Assembly (NCBI GenBank): GCA_043390165.1
Contig: DAWERM010000001.1
Location: 1-64,000, forward strand
DNA from: Azoamicus viridis
GTDB lineage: Bacteria > Pseudomonadota > Gammaproteobacteria > UBA6186 > Azoamicaceae
Reading direction: 5' to 3'
DNA length: 64,000 nucleotides
Shown: piece by piece, positions 35,853 to 45,346 of the stretch
How positions within the stretch are numbered: the stretch's first letter is position 1
Layout of the letters: each line of letters opens with the position of its first letter
The notes under the pieces: model-generated
Told to the model about the DNA's origin: nothing
Seen by the model: only the letters and a program-made list of their open reading frames with translations
Databases searched by the model: none
Made by a program: the position numbers and the translations under genes

Positions 35853-36964
35853 GATTTAAATGGCATTATTATATAAATGTTTGTTGAATTTTCTTCTTGG
35901 ATTTTAATACTATCATTTTTATTTGAAAACATAAATTTTATGTTTTTTGATTCTATTATATTTATTACATCCATTAGATATGTTGTGTTTAGTAAAATTT
36001 CAGTATCTTCTTGATTATAGTTTATATTTAGATTTGTCATAACATATTCATCTGCATTAGATGTAATTATTTTCATGTTGTTTTTTTTAATTAATATTTT
36101 TGTTTTTTTGTTTTTTTCTGAATATAATATGATAGTTTTTATTATGGCTTTTTTAATCTCAATTCTGTCTAAAATAATGGTTTTGTCCATATTTTTATTT
36201 ATTAGTTCATAGCAATTTGGATATTCATCATCTATTAATTTTGATATTAGTATTGTTTTATCTGATTGAAATTTTATATTATTACTGGTGTGTGATATAT
36301 ATATTATTTCTTCGTCTGAAAATATGTTATTTATGTCAATTATTGTTTTTTTAGGTATTATGAGTTTAAAATTTGTATCTTTTTCGTCTAGAATAATATA
36401 ATTATATGATAATCTGTATCCATCAGATGATATTGCGTATAAATTTGTATTTTTTTTTTCTATAAATATTCCATTTAGAAATTGACGAGATTCGTTTTCT
36501 GCTACTGAAAATAATATTTTATTGAATAAAGATTTAAATTTAGAATAAGAAATTTTTATTTTTGATGTTGTTTCTTTTGGATTATATAGTTCTGGGAATG
36601 AATTTATTGCGCATGTTAGTGAAAATATGCTGTTATCCATTGATATTTCAAGTGTTTTGTTTTTTTTTGTAACGTTTATTGTTGAATTTTTTGAGCTGGT
36701 TTTGCATATCTCAAAAAATTTTTTAAATGAGACTATTACTTCTCCATTAATAGAATTTACTAATGATGTTTTATCGCTAGCTAAGTTATTATGTGTAATA
36801 ATTTCAGTTTCTGTGTTTATTGAAATGCAAAAGATTTGTTTATCTAATACTTTAATTAATATATTTGAAAAAATTTCTTCGTCTCGAGAATAATTTTTAT
36901 AAACCCCAGCTGAAACGATCTTTAATATTTTTAGTAAGTTTTCAGAGCCAGTTTCAAAGTGCAT
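35849..36964 (-). CDS. dnaN: DNA polymerase III beta sliding clamp
   Basis: The clamp ring that holds Pol III on DNA. The 371-residue protein begins MHFETGSENLLKILKIVS, fitting the first of three clamp domains. FLNGIFIEKKNTNLYAISSD and GYRLSYNYI in the middle domain, then the C-terminal INIIES..NIKFMFSNKNDS and YIIMPF tail are typical (family ends in ...MPMRL). Base composition drives extreme lysine/asparagine content. It starts 4 bases after the dnaA stop, the usual dnaA-dnaN pair. Confidence 0.94.
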   Translation of the reverse strand: MHFETGSENLLKILKIVSAGVYKNYSRDEEIFSNILIKVLDKQIFCISINTETEIITHNNLASDKTSLVNSINGEVIVSFKKFFEICKTSSKNSTINVTKKNKTLEISMDNSIFSLTCAINSFPELYNPKETTSKIKISYSKFKSLFNKILFSVAENESRQFLNGIFIEKKNTNLYAISSDGYRLSYNYIILDEKDTNFKLIIPKKTIIDINNIFSDEEIIYISHTSNNIKFQSDKTILISKLIDDEYPNCYELINKNMDKTIILDRIEIKKAIIKTIILYSEKNKKTKILIKKNNMKIITSNADEYVMTNLNINYNQEDTEILLNTTYLMDVINIIESKNIKFMFSNKNDSIKIQEENSTNIYIIMPFKS

Positions 36965-36968
36965 ATTT

Positions 36969-38276
36969 TTATTCCAATATCGATTTTTTTATATTGTTAA
37001 TATCTTTTGTTATTTGGTTATTGTTGTTAATTAAAGTGTTTATTTTTTTGTATGAATATAAAACCGTTGTGTGCTTATATTTTCCTAGAGCATTTCCTAT
37101 TTCAGATAAGCTATTCTTTGTTAAATTCTTACATAAATAGAATATTATTTGTCTTGCTGTTACTATTGATTTATTTCTTTTTTTTGATATTAGCATATTT
37201 AGATCTAGATTGTAAAAACTTATTACAGATGTTATTATTTTTCCGATTGTTATTTTTTTATTATAGGTATCTTTTTCTAGTAATTTTTTTATATTACTTA
37301 ATGTAAGAGAATTTTTAGATAGACTTGTTTTTGTTATTATATACTTTATAACGCTTTCAATTTCTCTGATGTTTGTATTAATTTTTTTAGCTATAAATGT
37401 GGAAACTTGTTTTTTAAGTTTAATTTCCAAAAATTTTCCTTTTATCTCTATAATTTTTATTCTTGCTTTAAGTTCTGGATTTATTATTTGTAAAATAAGT
37501 CCAGATGTAAGTTTTGATTGTAATTTTTGTTTAATATTTTTTATTTCGGTTGGTTTGTTATCAGCTGTTATTATTATTTGTTGTTGTTTTTCACAGAGTG
37601 CATTGATTGTGTGTAAAATTTCGTCTTGTGATTTTTCTTTTCCTGATAGAAATTGTATATCATCTATTATTAGTACATCACATGTTCTGTGTAGTGTTCT
37701 AAAATCTGTTATTGTTTGGTTTTTGATTGAAATTACCATGTTATTAACAAAATTTTCAGTGTTTGTGTATATTATTTTTAGTTTTGAGTTATGCTTTAAA
37801 ATCTCATTCCCTATTGCATTTACAAAATGTGTTTTTCCTATTCCTATGTTACCATATATGAATAATGGATTGTGCATTTTGCCTGGATTTTGCGAAATTT
37901 TTAATGCAACTTCAATCGAAAATTTATTTATTTCTCCGCCAATGAAATTTTCGAAGTTTTGATTTTTATTAAGATTGTTTTTTTCTATTAAATTTAATAA
38001 TATTTTTTCTTTATCTGTATTTGTATTTTCTAGTTGGACTGTACCTATTTTTAATTCAATATTATAATTTTTATTTTGTGTATTATTTATAATGTTTTTT
38101 ATTATTGTAAAATATTGGTTTGTTATTTTATCTAATATGTAGTAATTTGGAGCGAATATTGTAAATTCGTTTGCGGTTGATTTTATTTGTAATGGACTGA
38201 TGTATTTAATGAATTGTTTTCTAGGAATTATATTTTGAAGGGATTTTAGACATTGTAGCCATAATGTAGAGTTCAA
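36969..38276 (-). CDS. dnaA: Chromosomal replication initiator DnaA
   Basis: DnaA binds origin boxes and melts oriC. Domain I has WLQCLKSLQNIIPRKQFIKY, and the AAA+ domain has NPLFIYGNIGIGKTHFVNAI (Walker A) and VLIIDDIQFLSGKE (Walker B). Domain IV carries the DNA-binding SEIGNALGKYKHTTVLYSYK, the DnaA signature (usual form GRDHTTVLHA; here the aspartate after GK/GR is replaced by K-Y). Length 435 aa (E. coli 467), with a short linker domain II. Divergent from rpmH. Confidence 0.95.
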   Translation of the reverse strand: MNSTLWLQCLKSLQNIIPRKQFIKYISPLQIKSTANEFTIFAPNYYILDKITNQYFTIIKNIINNTQNKNYNIELKIGTVQLENTNTDKEKILLNLIEKNNLNKNQNFENFIGGEINKFSIEVALKISQNPGKMHNPLFIYGNIGIGKTHFVNAIGNEILKHNSKLKIIYTNTENFVNNMVISIKNQTITDFRTLHRTCDVLIIDDIQFLSGKEKSQDEILHTINALCEKQQQIIITADNKPTEIKNIKQKLQSKLTSGLILQIINPELKARIKIIEIKGKFLEIKLKKQVSTFIAKKINTNIREIESVIKYIITKTSLSKNSLTLSNIKKLLEKDTYNKKITIGKIITSVISFYNLDLNMLISKKRNKSIVTARQIIFYLCKNLTKNSLSEIGNALGKYKHTTVLYSYKKINTLINNNNQITKDINNIKKSILE

Positions 38277-38457
38277 TATTTTCTCCTAAATTTTATTATA
38301 TCTTTTTTTGTTTTTTATATAGTTACTTATCATTTTATGATATAAAATTATACTTTAAAAGGTTGATATTTTATATATTAAAAATCGTTTTGAATATTTA
38401 TATTATTATGTTATATAGTTATTATAAATTTATTTAATTTGATTTTAGGATTTTGAA
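38277..38457. other. Intergenic region between divergent dnaA and rpmH
   Basis: This 181-bp AT-rich interval holds the two divergent starts. In many bacteria the origin lies near dnaA, but I find no clear DnaA box (only loose matches such as ttatcattt at 38328) and the plus-strand base skew does not change here. A possible rpmH promoter is listed separately. I do not call an origin. Confidence 0.4.
38390..38419 (+). promoter_or_regulatory. Possible sigma-70 promoter of rpmH
   Basis: A TTGAAT (38390-38395) and TATAGT (38414-38419) pair with an 18-base spacer lies about 40 bases upstream of the rpmH ATG. In DNA this AT-rich many such pairs occur by chance, so this is only a candidate. Confidence 0.25.
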
Positions 38458-38592
38458 ATGAAAAGAACGTATCAACCTAATGTTCGTAGAATGAAAAAAA
38501 CTCATGGGTTTTTAATTAGAATGAGAACATCTTCTGGTCGTAGAGTAATTAAGTCTAGACGAAAAAAGGGAAGAAAAAGATTAACTAAGTAA
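38458..38592 (+). CDS. rpmH: 50S ribosomal protein L34
   Basis: The 44-residue basic protein reads MKRTYQPNVRRMKKTHGFLI and continues RMRTSSGRRVIKSRRKKGRK, ending RLTK, the length and pattern of L34. A ttagga SD lies 8 bases upstream. It starts the conserved rpmH-rnpA-yidD-yidC-mnmE-mnmG block. Confidence 0.97.
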   Translation: MKRTYQPNVRRMKKTHGFLIRMRTSSGRRVIKSRRKKGRKRLTK

Positions 38593-38630
38593 TTTTTGCA
38601 TGTTGTTTGTTTTGTTATTTTGGCTTATTT

Positions 38631-38903
38631 ATGGATATTAATAATATTATAAAATTTGGATGGTGTAATATTTTTAATTATGGATTTTTTTATTATAAAG
38701 TTAATATGATTTGTGATTTTAATTTATATATAAAAATTCCTAAAAAGGAGTGTTTTTATTCTGTTGATAGAAACTTAATAAAAAGAATTATAAAAAAAAA
38801 TTTAAATTTGTATATATTTAAATTTTTAGGTTATGATGTAGTTATAGTTTTAAATCAGGTTTATGCTTCTAAAGTTTACAGTGATGATATATTTTTTATT
38901 TAG
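38631..38903 (+). CDS. rnpA: RNase P protein component, strongly diverged
   Basis: RnpA helps the RNase P RNA process tRNA 5' ends. I start at the ATG at 38631 (90 aa); E. coli RnpA has 119. The RNR signature survives as DRNLIKRIIKKN, and the following KFLGYDVVIVLNQVYAS matches the family's last strand. Most other positions, including the first strand, are changed. The assignment rests on that motif plus its place between rpmH and yidD. Confidence 0.82.
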   Translation: MDINNIIKFGWCNIFNYGFFYYKVNMICDFNLYIKIPKKECFYSVDRNLIKRIIKKNLNLYIFKFLGYDVVIVLNQVYASKVYSDDIFFI

Positions 38904-38910
38904 TAGCGTT

Positions 38911-39120
38911 ATGTATAGGTTTTTTATATTTTGCATTGCAATTTATCGGTTTTTTTTAAGTCCATTATTGTTGAGTAGATGTAGATTTTTTCCTACTTGT
39001 TCCATCTATTCAAAAAAAGCTATTATTAAGTATGGAGTTTTAAGTGGTTTTTATTTAATATTTAAAAGATTAATTAGATGTAATCCTTTTGTTAAAGGTG
39101 GTTATGACCCTTTACCGTAG
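38911..39120 (+). CDS. yidD: Membrane-insertion-associated protein YidD
   Basis: A small membrane-associated protein that helps YidC insert proteins. The ATG at 38911 gives 69 aa (E. coli 85); an open extension upstream overlaps rnpA and has no family match. IAIYRFFLSPLLLSRCRFFPTCSIYS contains the conserved CRFxPTCS motif, and GFYLIFKRLIRCNPFVKGGY, DPLP follows. The order rnpA-yidD-yidC is conserved. Confidence 0.92.
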   Translation: MYRFFIFCIAIYRFFLSPLLLSRCRFFPTCSIYSKKAIIKYGVLSGFYLIFKRLIRCNPFVKGGYDPLP

Positions 39121-39140
39121 TTTTTTTATAGTATATTTAT

Positions 39141-40790
39141 ATGAGTAAGCAGAGTGTAAGATTTTTTCTTTGGATTGTTATTTTATTTTTTGGATTTTTG
39201 TTGTTTAATGCATGGGAAAAAGAAAAGAGTAATTTTAATGATTTTACAACAAATGATAGTAAAGTTTTGTTTGATAATAAAGATAACTTAATAGATCATT
39301 TGGATGTACCTAAGTATTTTACTAAAGAATCTAGTTTTGATTCTAATAATGAAGTTATTATAAATACTAATTTGTTTTTTGCTAAGATAAATTTGCATGG
39401 TGGAGATATAAATTTTTTGTCTTTAAAAAAATATCCAAGTCAATTAAATGTGATTGATGATGGAGTAGTAGTATTCGATATTTCTGATGAAAAATATTAT
39501 ATTGCGCAATCTGGATTTTTAAATGATTTTGGTCCAGATTCAAAAAGTTTTGGCAGATGCCTGTATTCATCAGTAAAAAAAAATTATGATATGGTTGATG
39601 GTGAGTTACAGCTTGTTGTTGTTTTAAATTATTTAAATGAAAAAAATGTTATTATTGAGAAAATTTATACTTTTAAATCGTATTCTTATGATATAAATGT
39701 TGAATATGTAATCACAAACAATGGAAATGAGATTTATAGTGGAAGGATGTATGGATTAATAAAGCAAAAGAACAGAAATTCTAAGAGTAGTTTTTTTTCA
39801 TCTAATGTTACCAGAAGTTATAATGGTTGTGCAATTTATACTAAAGAAAAGCCATATAAAAAATTGTCTTTTGACGATATTTCCAGTAAAAGTTTTTATG
39901 ATGTAGTAAATGGTGGATGGGTAGCTATGCTGGAACATTATTTTTTAACTACATGGATACCAGCAGCAAATACAAATCATATTTATAGTACAGAAAAAAC
40001 AGGTGATGATTTTTATTTTATAAAATATCTTGATGAAGATGAAATATTTGTTAAGCCAGAGGAAGTTAAAAAGGTTAGTTCTATATTATATGTTGGCCCT
40101 AAAATAAAGAGTATGTTGAGTAAATTATCTAAAGGGTTGGATTTAGTTATTGACTATGGTATTTTTTGGCCAATTGCTAGTCCAGTATTTTTACTTTTAA
40201 GTGGTATTTATTCTTTTGTTGGTAATTGGGGTGTTTCTATAATTTTGGTAACTTTAGTAATAAAATTGTTGTTTTTTCATTTATCATCTATTAGTTATAG
40301 ATCCATGGGAAATATGAAAAAGTTGCAACCGCGGTTGGAAATTTTAAAAAATAGATATAAAGATGATAAGAAGAAATTTGGGCAAGCAGTTATGGAATTG
40401 TATAAAAAAGAAAATGTTAATCCTTTAGGTGGATGCTTACCTATATTAGTGCAAATTCCTGTTTTTATATCGTTGTATTATGTTTTATTAGAAAGTGTTG
40501 AATTAAGACATGCACACTTTATTTTTTGGATAAACGATCTATCTGATAAAGATTCTTATTATATATTGCCAATTATTATGTCTTTTACTATGTATATTCA
40601 ACAAAAACTTAATCCTCCTATTCAAGATCCAATGCAAGCAAAAATTATGGCTTTTTTGCCAGTAGTTTTTTTATTTTTGTTTTTGCAATTTCCTTCTGGA
40701 TTGATACTGTATTGGATAGTTAATAATATTTTGTCTATTTTTCAGCAGTGGTTTATTATGAAAAAAATTAGTGATAAGTCTGCTTTATGA
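39141..40790 (+). CDS. yidC: Membrane protein insertase YidC
   Basis: YidC inserts and folds inner-membrane proteins, including ATP synthase subunit c, which is encoded nearby. One N-terminal membrane helix (residues 8-25) is followed by a periplasmic beta domain (about 60-320), then five helices. YDYGIFWPIASPVFLLL-like DYGIFWPIASPVFLLLSGIY, GNWGVSIILVTLVIKLLFF, the amphipathic KLQPRLEILKNRYKDDKKKF and NPLGGCLPILVQIPVFISLY are conserved. Length 549 aa (E. coli 548). Confidence 0.97.
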   Translation: MSKQSVRFFLWIVILFFGFLLFNAWEKEKSNFNDFTTNDSKVLFDNKDNLIDHLDVPKYFTKESSFDSNNEVIINTNLFFAKINLHGGDINFLSLKKYPSQLNVIDDGVVVFDISDEKYYIAQSGFLNDFGPDSKSFGRCLYSSVKKNYDMVDGELQLVVVLNYLNEKNVIIEKIYTFKSYSYDINVEYVITNNGNEIYSGRMYGLIKQKNRNSKSSFFSSNVTRSYNGCAIYTKEKPYKKLSFDDISSKSFYDVVNGGWVAMLEHYFLTTWIPAANTNHIYSTEKTGDDFYFIKYLDEDEIFVKPEEVKKVSSILYVGPKIKSMLSKLSKGLDLVIDYGIFWPIASPVFLLLSGIYSFVGNWGVSIILVTLVIKLLFFHLSSISYRSMGNMKKLQPRLEILKNRYKDDKKKFGQAVMELYKKENVNPLGGCLPILVQIPVFISLYYVLLESVELRHAHFIFWINDLSDKDSYYILPIIMSFTMYIQQKLNPPIQDPMQAKIMAFLPVVFLFLFLQFPSGLILYWIVNNILSIFQQWFIMKKISDKSAL

Positions 40791-40804
40791 GTTTTTAAGC
40801 ATAC

Positions 40805-42163
40805 ATGATTGATAGAATATTAGATACAGTTGTTTCTGTAGTTACTCCCAATGGAAAATGTGGGGTAGGTGTAATCAGAATTTCTGGAGATTTAGCTTTT
40901 TATATAGCTTTCTGTATTTTAAAAAAAAAGCCTAAAATTAGATTTGCTGAACATTGCTTTTTTTGGTTAGATGATGATTTATTGGTTGATGTTGGGGTGT
41001 CTATTTTTTTTAAATCTCCAAATTCTTTTACAGGGGAAGATGTTTTAGAGTTGCATTCTCATGGTAATGTTATTATTTTAGAATCTTTAGTTAAGCGGTC
41101 TATTGAATTGGGAGCAAGATTAGCTTTAAACGGAGAGTTTTCTTTTAGGGCTTTTTTTAATAATAAAATTGATTTATTGCAAGCAGAGTCTATTAATCAG
41201 TTAATTAATTCTAATTATATTTTTAATAATAAGGCTATTTTGAATTCTTTAAATGGGATTTTTTCTAATGAGATCAATTTAATTATAGATATGCTTTTAT
41301 CGTTAAGAAAAAAAATTGAGGCATACATAGATTTTGTAGAAGATCTTCATATTTGTATAGATAGTTTATATTGTGAATTTTATAATGTAGTAGATGCATT
41401 TATGAATTTATATAGTAAAGCTTATAAAAATTATTCATCTAATAATAATTTCAAAGTTGTAATATTTGGAAATGTTAATGTTGGGAAATCTAGCTTATTT
41501 AACTTATTGTTGGGTGAAAATAGATCTATAGTTTCTGATATTCCAGGAACAACTAGAGATTTTATTACCAGTTTTTTTTGTCATTATGGTTCAGTTTTTG
41601 ATTTAGTAGACACTGCTGGTTTGAATGAGTCTGTTGTGGATTTTATTGAAGTTGAAGGTATAAAAAAAACATTTGAACAAATAAATTTTTCAGATATTCT
41701 TATTTATGTTATTGATATTAGTAGTGGTTTTAACAAAATAGATGATTCTTTTTTTTTAAGATTTTCCAAAATATTTTCAGAAAAAATAAGAGTTTTTGTT
41801 GTCTATAATAAAATAGATATTTTAGGAATTACAGAAAAAGTTGTTATTAAAGATGATTATGTAGAAGTTTATATGTCTGCAAAAACAGGGGCAGGATTAA
41901 ATTTGTTATTTTATGAATTAAAAAATATCTTTAATATTTCTAATAAGAGTTTGTATGTTTTGAATGGGAGGCATTTTGATTTAATGATTAAAATTAAAGA
42001 TCAATTCTTAATATGTAAGAATAATATTGATAATTATTGCTATTTTGATATCTTTGCTGAGGATTTAAATGTGATTCATAACCTTTTAGCAGATATAGTT
42101 GGTAGGGATGTTTCTGATGAATTAATTTTTAAAATATTTTCAGAATTTTGTATAGGTAAGTGA
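40805..42163 (+). CDS. mnmE: tRNA modification GTPase MnmE
   Basis: MnmE, with MnmG, makes the 5-carboxymethylaminomethyl group on wobble U34. The folate-binding N-domain reads DTVVSVVTPNGKCGVGVIRI, with the FTGEDVLELHSHGN motif. The GTPase domain has GNVNVGKSSLFN, DIPGTTRDFI and DTAGL. The invariant C-terminal FCIGK is present. 452 aa (E. coli 454). mnmG starts three bases after its stop. Confidence 0.97.
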   Translation: MIDRILDTVVSVVTPNGKCGVGVIRISGDLAFYIAFCILKKKPKIRFAEHCFFWLDDDLLVDVGVSIFFKSPNSFTGEDVLELHSHGNVIILESLVKRSIELGARLALNGEFSFRAFFNNKIDLLQAESINQLINSNYIFNNKAILNSLNGIFSNEINLIIDMLLSLRKKIEAYIDFVEDLHICIDSLYCEFYNVVDAFMNLYSKAYKNYSSNNNFKVVIFGNVNVGKSSLFNLLLGENRSIVSDIPGTTRDFITSFFCHYGSVFDLVDTAGLNESVVDFIEVEGIKKTFEQINFSDILIYVIDISSGFNKIDDSFFLRFSKIFSEKIRVFVVYNKIDILGITEKVVIKDDYVEVYMSAKTGAGLNLLFYELKNIFNISNKSLYVLNGRHFDLMIKIKDQFLICKNNIDNYCYFDIFAEDLNVIHNLLADIVGRDVSDELIFKIFSEFCIGK

Positions 42164-42166
42164 TTT

Positions 42167-44041
42167 TTGATTGAAAGAAGTTTTAATTTTAGATTTGATA
42201 TTATAGTTGTTGGAGGTGGACATGCTGGTGTTGAGGCTGCTTTAGCATCTTCTAGAATGGGTGCTTTTACTCTTTTGATAACTAGTAGATTAGATTCTAT
42301 AGGGGAAATGTCTTGTAATCCTTCTGTAGGTGGAATTGGTAAAGGGCATTTAGTTAAAGAGATTGATGCTATGGGTGGAGCTATGGGCGTATCTGCAGAT
42401 AATTCTGGTATAAGCTTTAAAACATTAAATTTTAGCAAAGGGCATGCTGTTAGATCTACTAGAGTACAAGTTGATAGAAATCACTATAAATTTTCTATAA
42501 ATGAAATATTATTAAAGTCTAGTAATTTAATAATTATCCAACAAACTATTATAGATTTAATAATTAAAAATGATCTAATTCATGGTGTTTTAACACAAGA
42601 TGGATTGAGCTTTTATGCTAGGTCTGTTGTGTTGACATTAGGTACTTTTTTAAATGGAAAGATTTTTATTGGAAATATTTGTTATAATGGAGGAAGAGCT
42701 GGAGATTCTGCTTCATGTGCATTGGCTGATAAATTGAGAGATTATTCTTTAGTCGTTAGAAGATTAAAAACAGGGACTCCTCCTAGGTTAGATATTAGAT
42801 CTATATGTTTTGATGGATTAGATGTACAGGAAAGTGATTGTCCCATTCCTTATTTTTCTCATTGGGGATTTCCTATAAGGAATATAGGGAAGAGAAATTG
42901 TTTTATTACGTATACGAATGTAAATACTCATGAGGTTATTTTGCGTAACATTAAGTATTCTTCAATTTATAGTGGATCTATAAATGTGGTTGGTCCTAGA
43001 TATTGTCCATCTATTGAAGACAAGGTTATTAAATTTAGTGATAAAGATAAACATCAAATTTTTCTTGAACCTGAAAATTTGGATGGATATGAAATTTATC
43101 CAAATGGTCTTTCTACTAGTCTTCCTTTTGATATTCAGATTGAGTTTTTACGTACTATAATTGGACTAGAAAATGTTTTTATAACAAGGTCAGGGTATGC
43201 TGTGGAATATGATTTTTTTGATCCTAGATGTTTAAAATTTACATTAGAGACAAAAAATATATCTGGTTTATTTTTTGCTGGTCAAATAAATGGTACAACA
43301 GGGTATGAAGAAGCAGCGGCTCAAGGTTTAGTGGCAGGTATTAATGCAGCGTGTTTTGTCTTTAATAAGGATTTTTGGGTCCCATCAAGGGCAGAGTCTT
43401 ATATAGGAGTTTTAATTGACGATTTAGTTACAAAAGGCGTTGATGAACCATATAGAATGTTTACAAGTAGGTCTGAATATAGATTATTGCTTAGAGAAGA
43501 TAATGCTGATTTTAGACTTACTTATAAAGCTAGAGGTTTAGGGTTGATTGATGATTATAAGTGGGAATTGTTTAATAAGAAGGAAAAGACATTGGTTGAT
43601 GGATTTAATGAATTGGATAGTTGCGTTATAAAGTTAAATTCTGTTGAATGTGATAATTTAAGGAATTTTTTTTCGATAAATATAAGTAATGATTGTAATT
43701 TGTTAACTTTATTAAAACGTAAAGAATTTAATATTGATGTTTTAAGAGATACTTTTAAGATTGATACATCTAATGAAATATTGAATTTAATAGAGATTCA
43801 AGTCAAATATTCAGGGTATATCGAGAAGCAAAAAGAAGAAATTTATAGTATTTTAAAGTATAATAATATAAAAATACCATTTGATATAAATTATAAAGAT
43901 GTTTTAGGTATATCCTTGGAAGCATCTGAAAAATTGAGTTTAATTAGACCATTAACTGTTGGTCAAGCATCACGAATACCAGGCATAGATTCATCTGTAG
44001 TGTTGATTTTGTTAGTTTATGTAAGAAAAAAGTATCAATAA
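42167..44041 (+). CDS. mnmG: tRNA modification enzyme MnmG (GidA)
   Basis: The FAD-dependent partner of MnmE. The FAD site IIVVGGGHAGVEAALASSRM, SCNPSVGGIGKGHLVKEIDA, the RLKTGTPPRLD loop, FFAGQINGTTGYEEAAAQGL and MFTSRSEYRLLLREDNADFR are all conserved. Length 624 aa (E. coli 629). No ATG is available before the FAD motif; the best start is the TTG at 42167, three bases after mnmE. Confidence 0.96.
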   Translation: MIERSFNFRFDIIVVGGGHAGVEAALASSRMGAFTLLITSRLDSIGEMSCNPSVGGIGKGHLVKEIDAMGGAMGVSADNSGISFKTLNFSKGHAVRSTRVQVDRNHYKFSINEILLKSSNLIIIQQTIIDLIIKNDLIHGVLTQDGLSFYARSVVLTLGTFLNGKIFIGNICYNGGRAGDSASCALADKLRDYSLVVRRLKTGTPPRLDIRSICFDGLDVQESDCPIPYFSHWGFPIRNIGKRNCFITYTNVNTHEVILRNIKYSSIYSGSINVVGPRYCPSIEDKVIKFSDKDKHQIFLEPENLDGYEIYPNGLSTSLPFDIQIEFLRTIIGLENVFITRSGYAVEYDFFDPRCLKFTLETKNISGLFFAGQINGTTGYEEAAAQGLVAGINAACFVFNKDFWVPSRAESYIGVLIDDLVTKGVDEPYRMFTSRSEYRLLLREDNADFRLTYKARGLGLIDDYKWELFNKKEKTLVDGFNELDSCVIKLNSVECDNLRNFFSINISNDCNLLTLLKRKEFNIDVLRDTFKIDTSNEILNLIEIQVKYSGYIEKQKEEIYSILKYNNIKIPFDINYKDVLGISLEASEKLSLIRPLTVGQASRIPGIDSSVVLILLVYVRKKYQ

Positions 44042-44128
44042 TTTTAAATATTGTTTTTATTTAGTATTGAAATAATATGAATTTTAATTTATTATTTTAC
44101 ATTATGTTGTGTGGTAGTGTTTTTTTGT

Positions 44129-44539
44129 ATGGCTAAAAGTTACATGTCATTTAGATTAAGATGCATTTTGCAAATTTTGCTTTTTTTAAGTGTGTTTTTA
44201 GTTTTTTTATGTATTGCAACCTATATGAAGTATGATGCTGATGTTGCTAGTTCTGTGTTGTGCGGTGGAATAACAATTGTTATTCCATCTTTTTTATTTA
44301 TTGTAGTGTTTTTTTTTAAAGACAAAAAAATTCTTCCTAAAAGCATGGTTAGAATTTTTTATTTAGCTGGAATGGCTAAGATAATATCTTTGATATTAGT
44401 ATGTTTGGTTATGTTTAGTTTTATTGGAATAGCAAGTCCAATAGGTTATTTTGTTTCATTGTTTTTTACTCAGATTATGTTTTGGGTTGGATGTTTGTTA
44501 TTTTTAAGTGAGGATATGAATATATATGAGTTCAAGTAA
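44129..44539 (+). CDS. atpI: ATP synthase protein I (AtpI)
   Basis: AtpI is a small accessory membrane protein for c-ring assembly. About four hydrophobic segments are visible, with DVASSVLCGGITIVIPSFLF matching the family's conserved glycine-rich segment. I use the ATG at 44129 (136 aa); a GTG 18 bases upstream would add six residues. Its identity rests on topology and its position just before atpB, which overlaps its last 14 bases. Confidence 0.82.
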   Translation: MAKSYMSFRLRCILQILLFLSVFLVFLCIATYMKYDADVASSVLCGGITIVIPSFLFIVVFFFKDKKILPKSMVRIFYLAGMAKIISLILVCLVMFSFIGIASPIGYFVSLFFTQIMFWVGCLLFLSEDMNIYEFK

Positions 44540-45314
44540 TGGTATTGTTGTTTCTAGTACAGGCGAATATATAAGACATCATTTATCTCATTTTGAGGTT
44601 GGAGATGGTTTTTGGACTTTTCATGTTGATACATTGTTAGTGTCAATTATAGTTGGTTTATTTTTTGTTTTACTTTTTTATTTTTCTTCTAGTAGAGCAA
44701 CTTCAGGTGTTCCTGGTAAATTGCAAAATTTTATAGAAATTATATTTATTTTTGTTAATGGGCAAGTTAAAGACATATATCATGGGAAAAGTAATCTTGT
44801 TGGTCCGTTAGCTTTAACAATTTTTATGTGGGTGTTTTTGATGAATTTTATGGATCTTATTCCTATAGATTTTTTTTATGTACTTGGGCATTATACAGGG
44901 ATTCATATCTTTCAAAATATAAAACTTGTTCCTACTACTGATCCAAATTTAACATTAGGTATGTCGATATCTGTATTTTTATTAATTATAATTTATAATA
45001 TTTTTTCTAAAGGAATAATAGGAGTTTTGAGGGAAGTATTTTTTGTGCCGTTTGGTCCGGCATTATTTATAGTAAATTTTTTTCTTAAAATAATAGAGGA
45101 ATTTGCTAAGCCTATATCTTTAGGCTTAAGATTGTATGGAAATTTATATGCAGGAGAGCTTATTTTTATTTTAATTTCTTTGTTACCATGGTTTATTCAA
45201 TGGTTTTTAGGTGGTCCTTGGGCTATATTTCATATATTAGTTATTACTATACAAGCATTTGTTTTTATGGTTTTAACAATAGTTTATATTAGTATGGCAG
45301 AGGAATCGCATTAA
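44526..45314 (+). CDS. atpB: ATP synthase subunit a
   Basis: The proton-channel subunit of Fo. MDLIPIDF, TTDPNLTLGMSISVFLL, and ISLGLRLYGNLYAGELIFIL with the essential arginine (R in GLRLYGN) are present, and the final helix reads IQAFVFMVLTIVYISMAEES. 262 aa with six hydrophobic segments (E. coli 271). Second gene of a complete atpIBEFHAGDC operon, so an intact ATP synthase is kept. Confidence 0.96.
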   Translation: MSSSNGIVVSSTGEYIRHHLSHFEVGDGFWTFHVDTLLVSIIVGLFFVLLFYFSSSRATSGVPGKLQNFIEIIFIFVNGQVKDIYHGKSNLVGPLALTIFMWVFLMNFMDLIPIDFFYVLGHYTGIHIFQNIKLVPTTDPNLTLGMSISVFLLIIIYNIFSKGIIGVLREVFFVPFGPALFIVNFFLKIIEEFAKPISLGLRLYGNLYAGELIFILISLLPWFIQWFLGGPWAIFHILVITIQAFVFMVLTIVYISMAEESH

Positions 45315-45346
45315 TTTTTGTATATCTTTTACGATAGGGGGAAAAG

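Noticed and set aside
37369..37962. 197-codon plus-strand frame antisense to dnaA
   Set aside because: It lies fully inside dnaA, is hydrophobic from composition and has no start signal or family match.
38277..38457. oriC beside dnaA
   Set aside because: No DnaA-box cluster and no change in strand skew are visible here.
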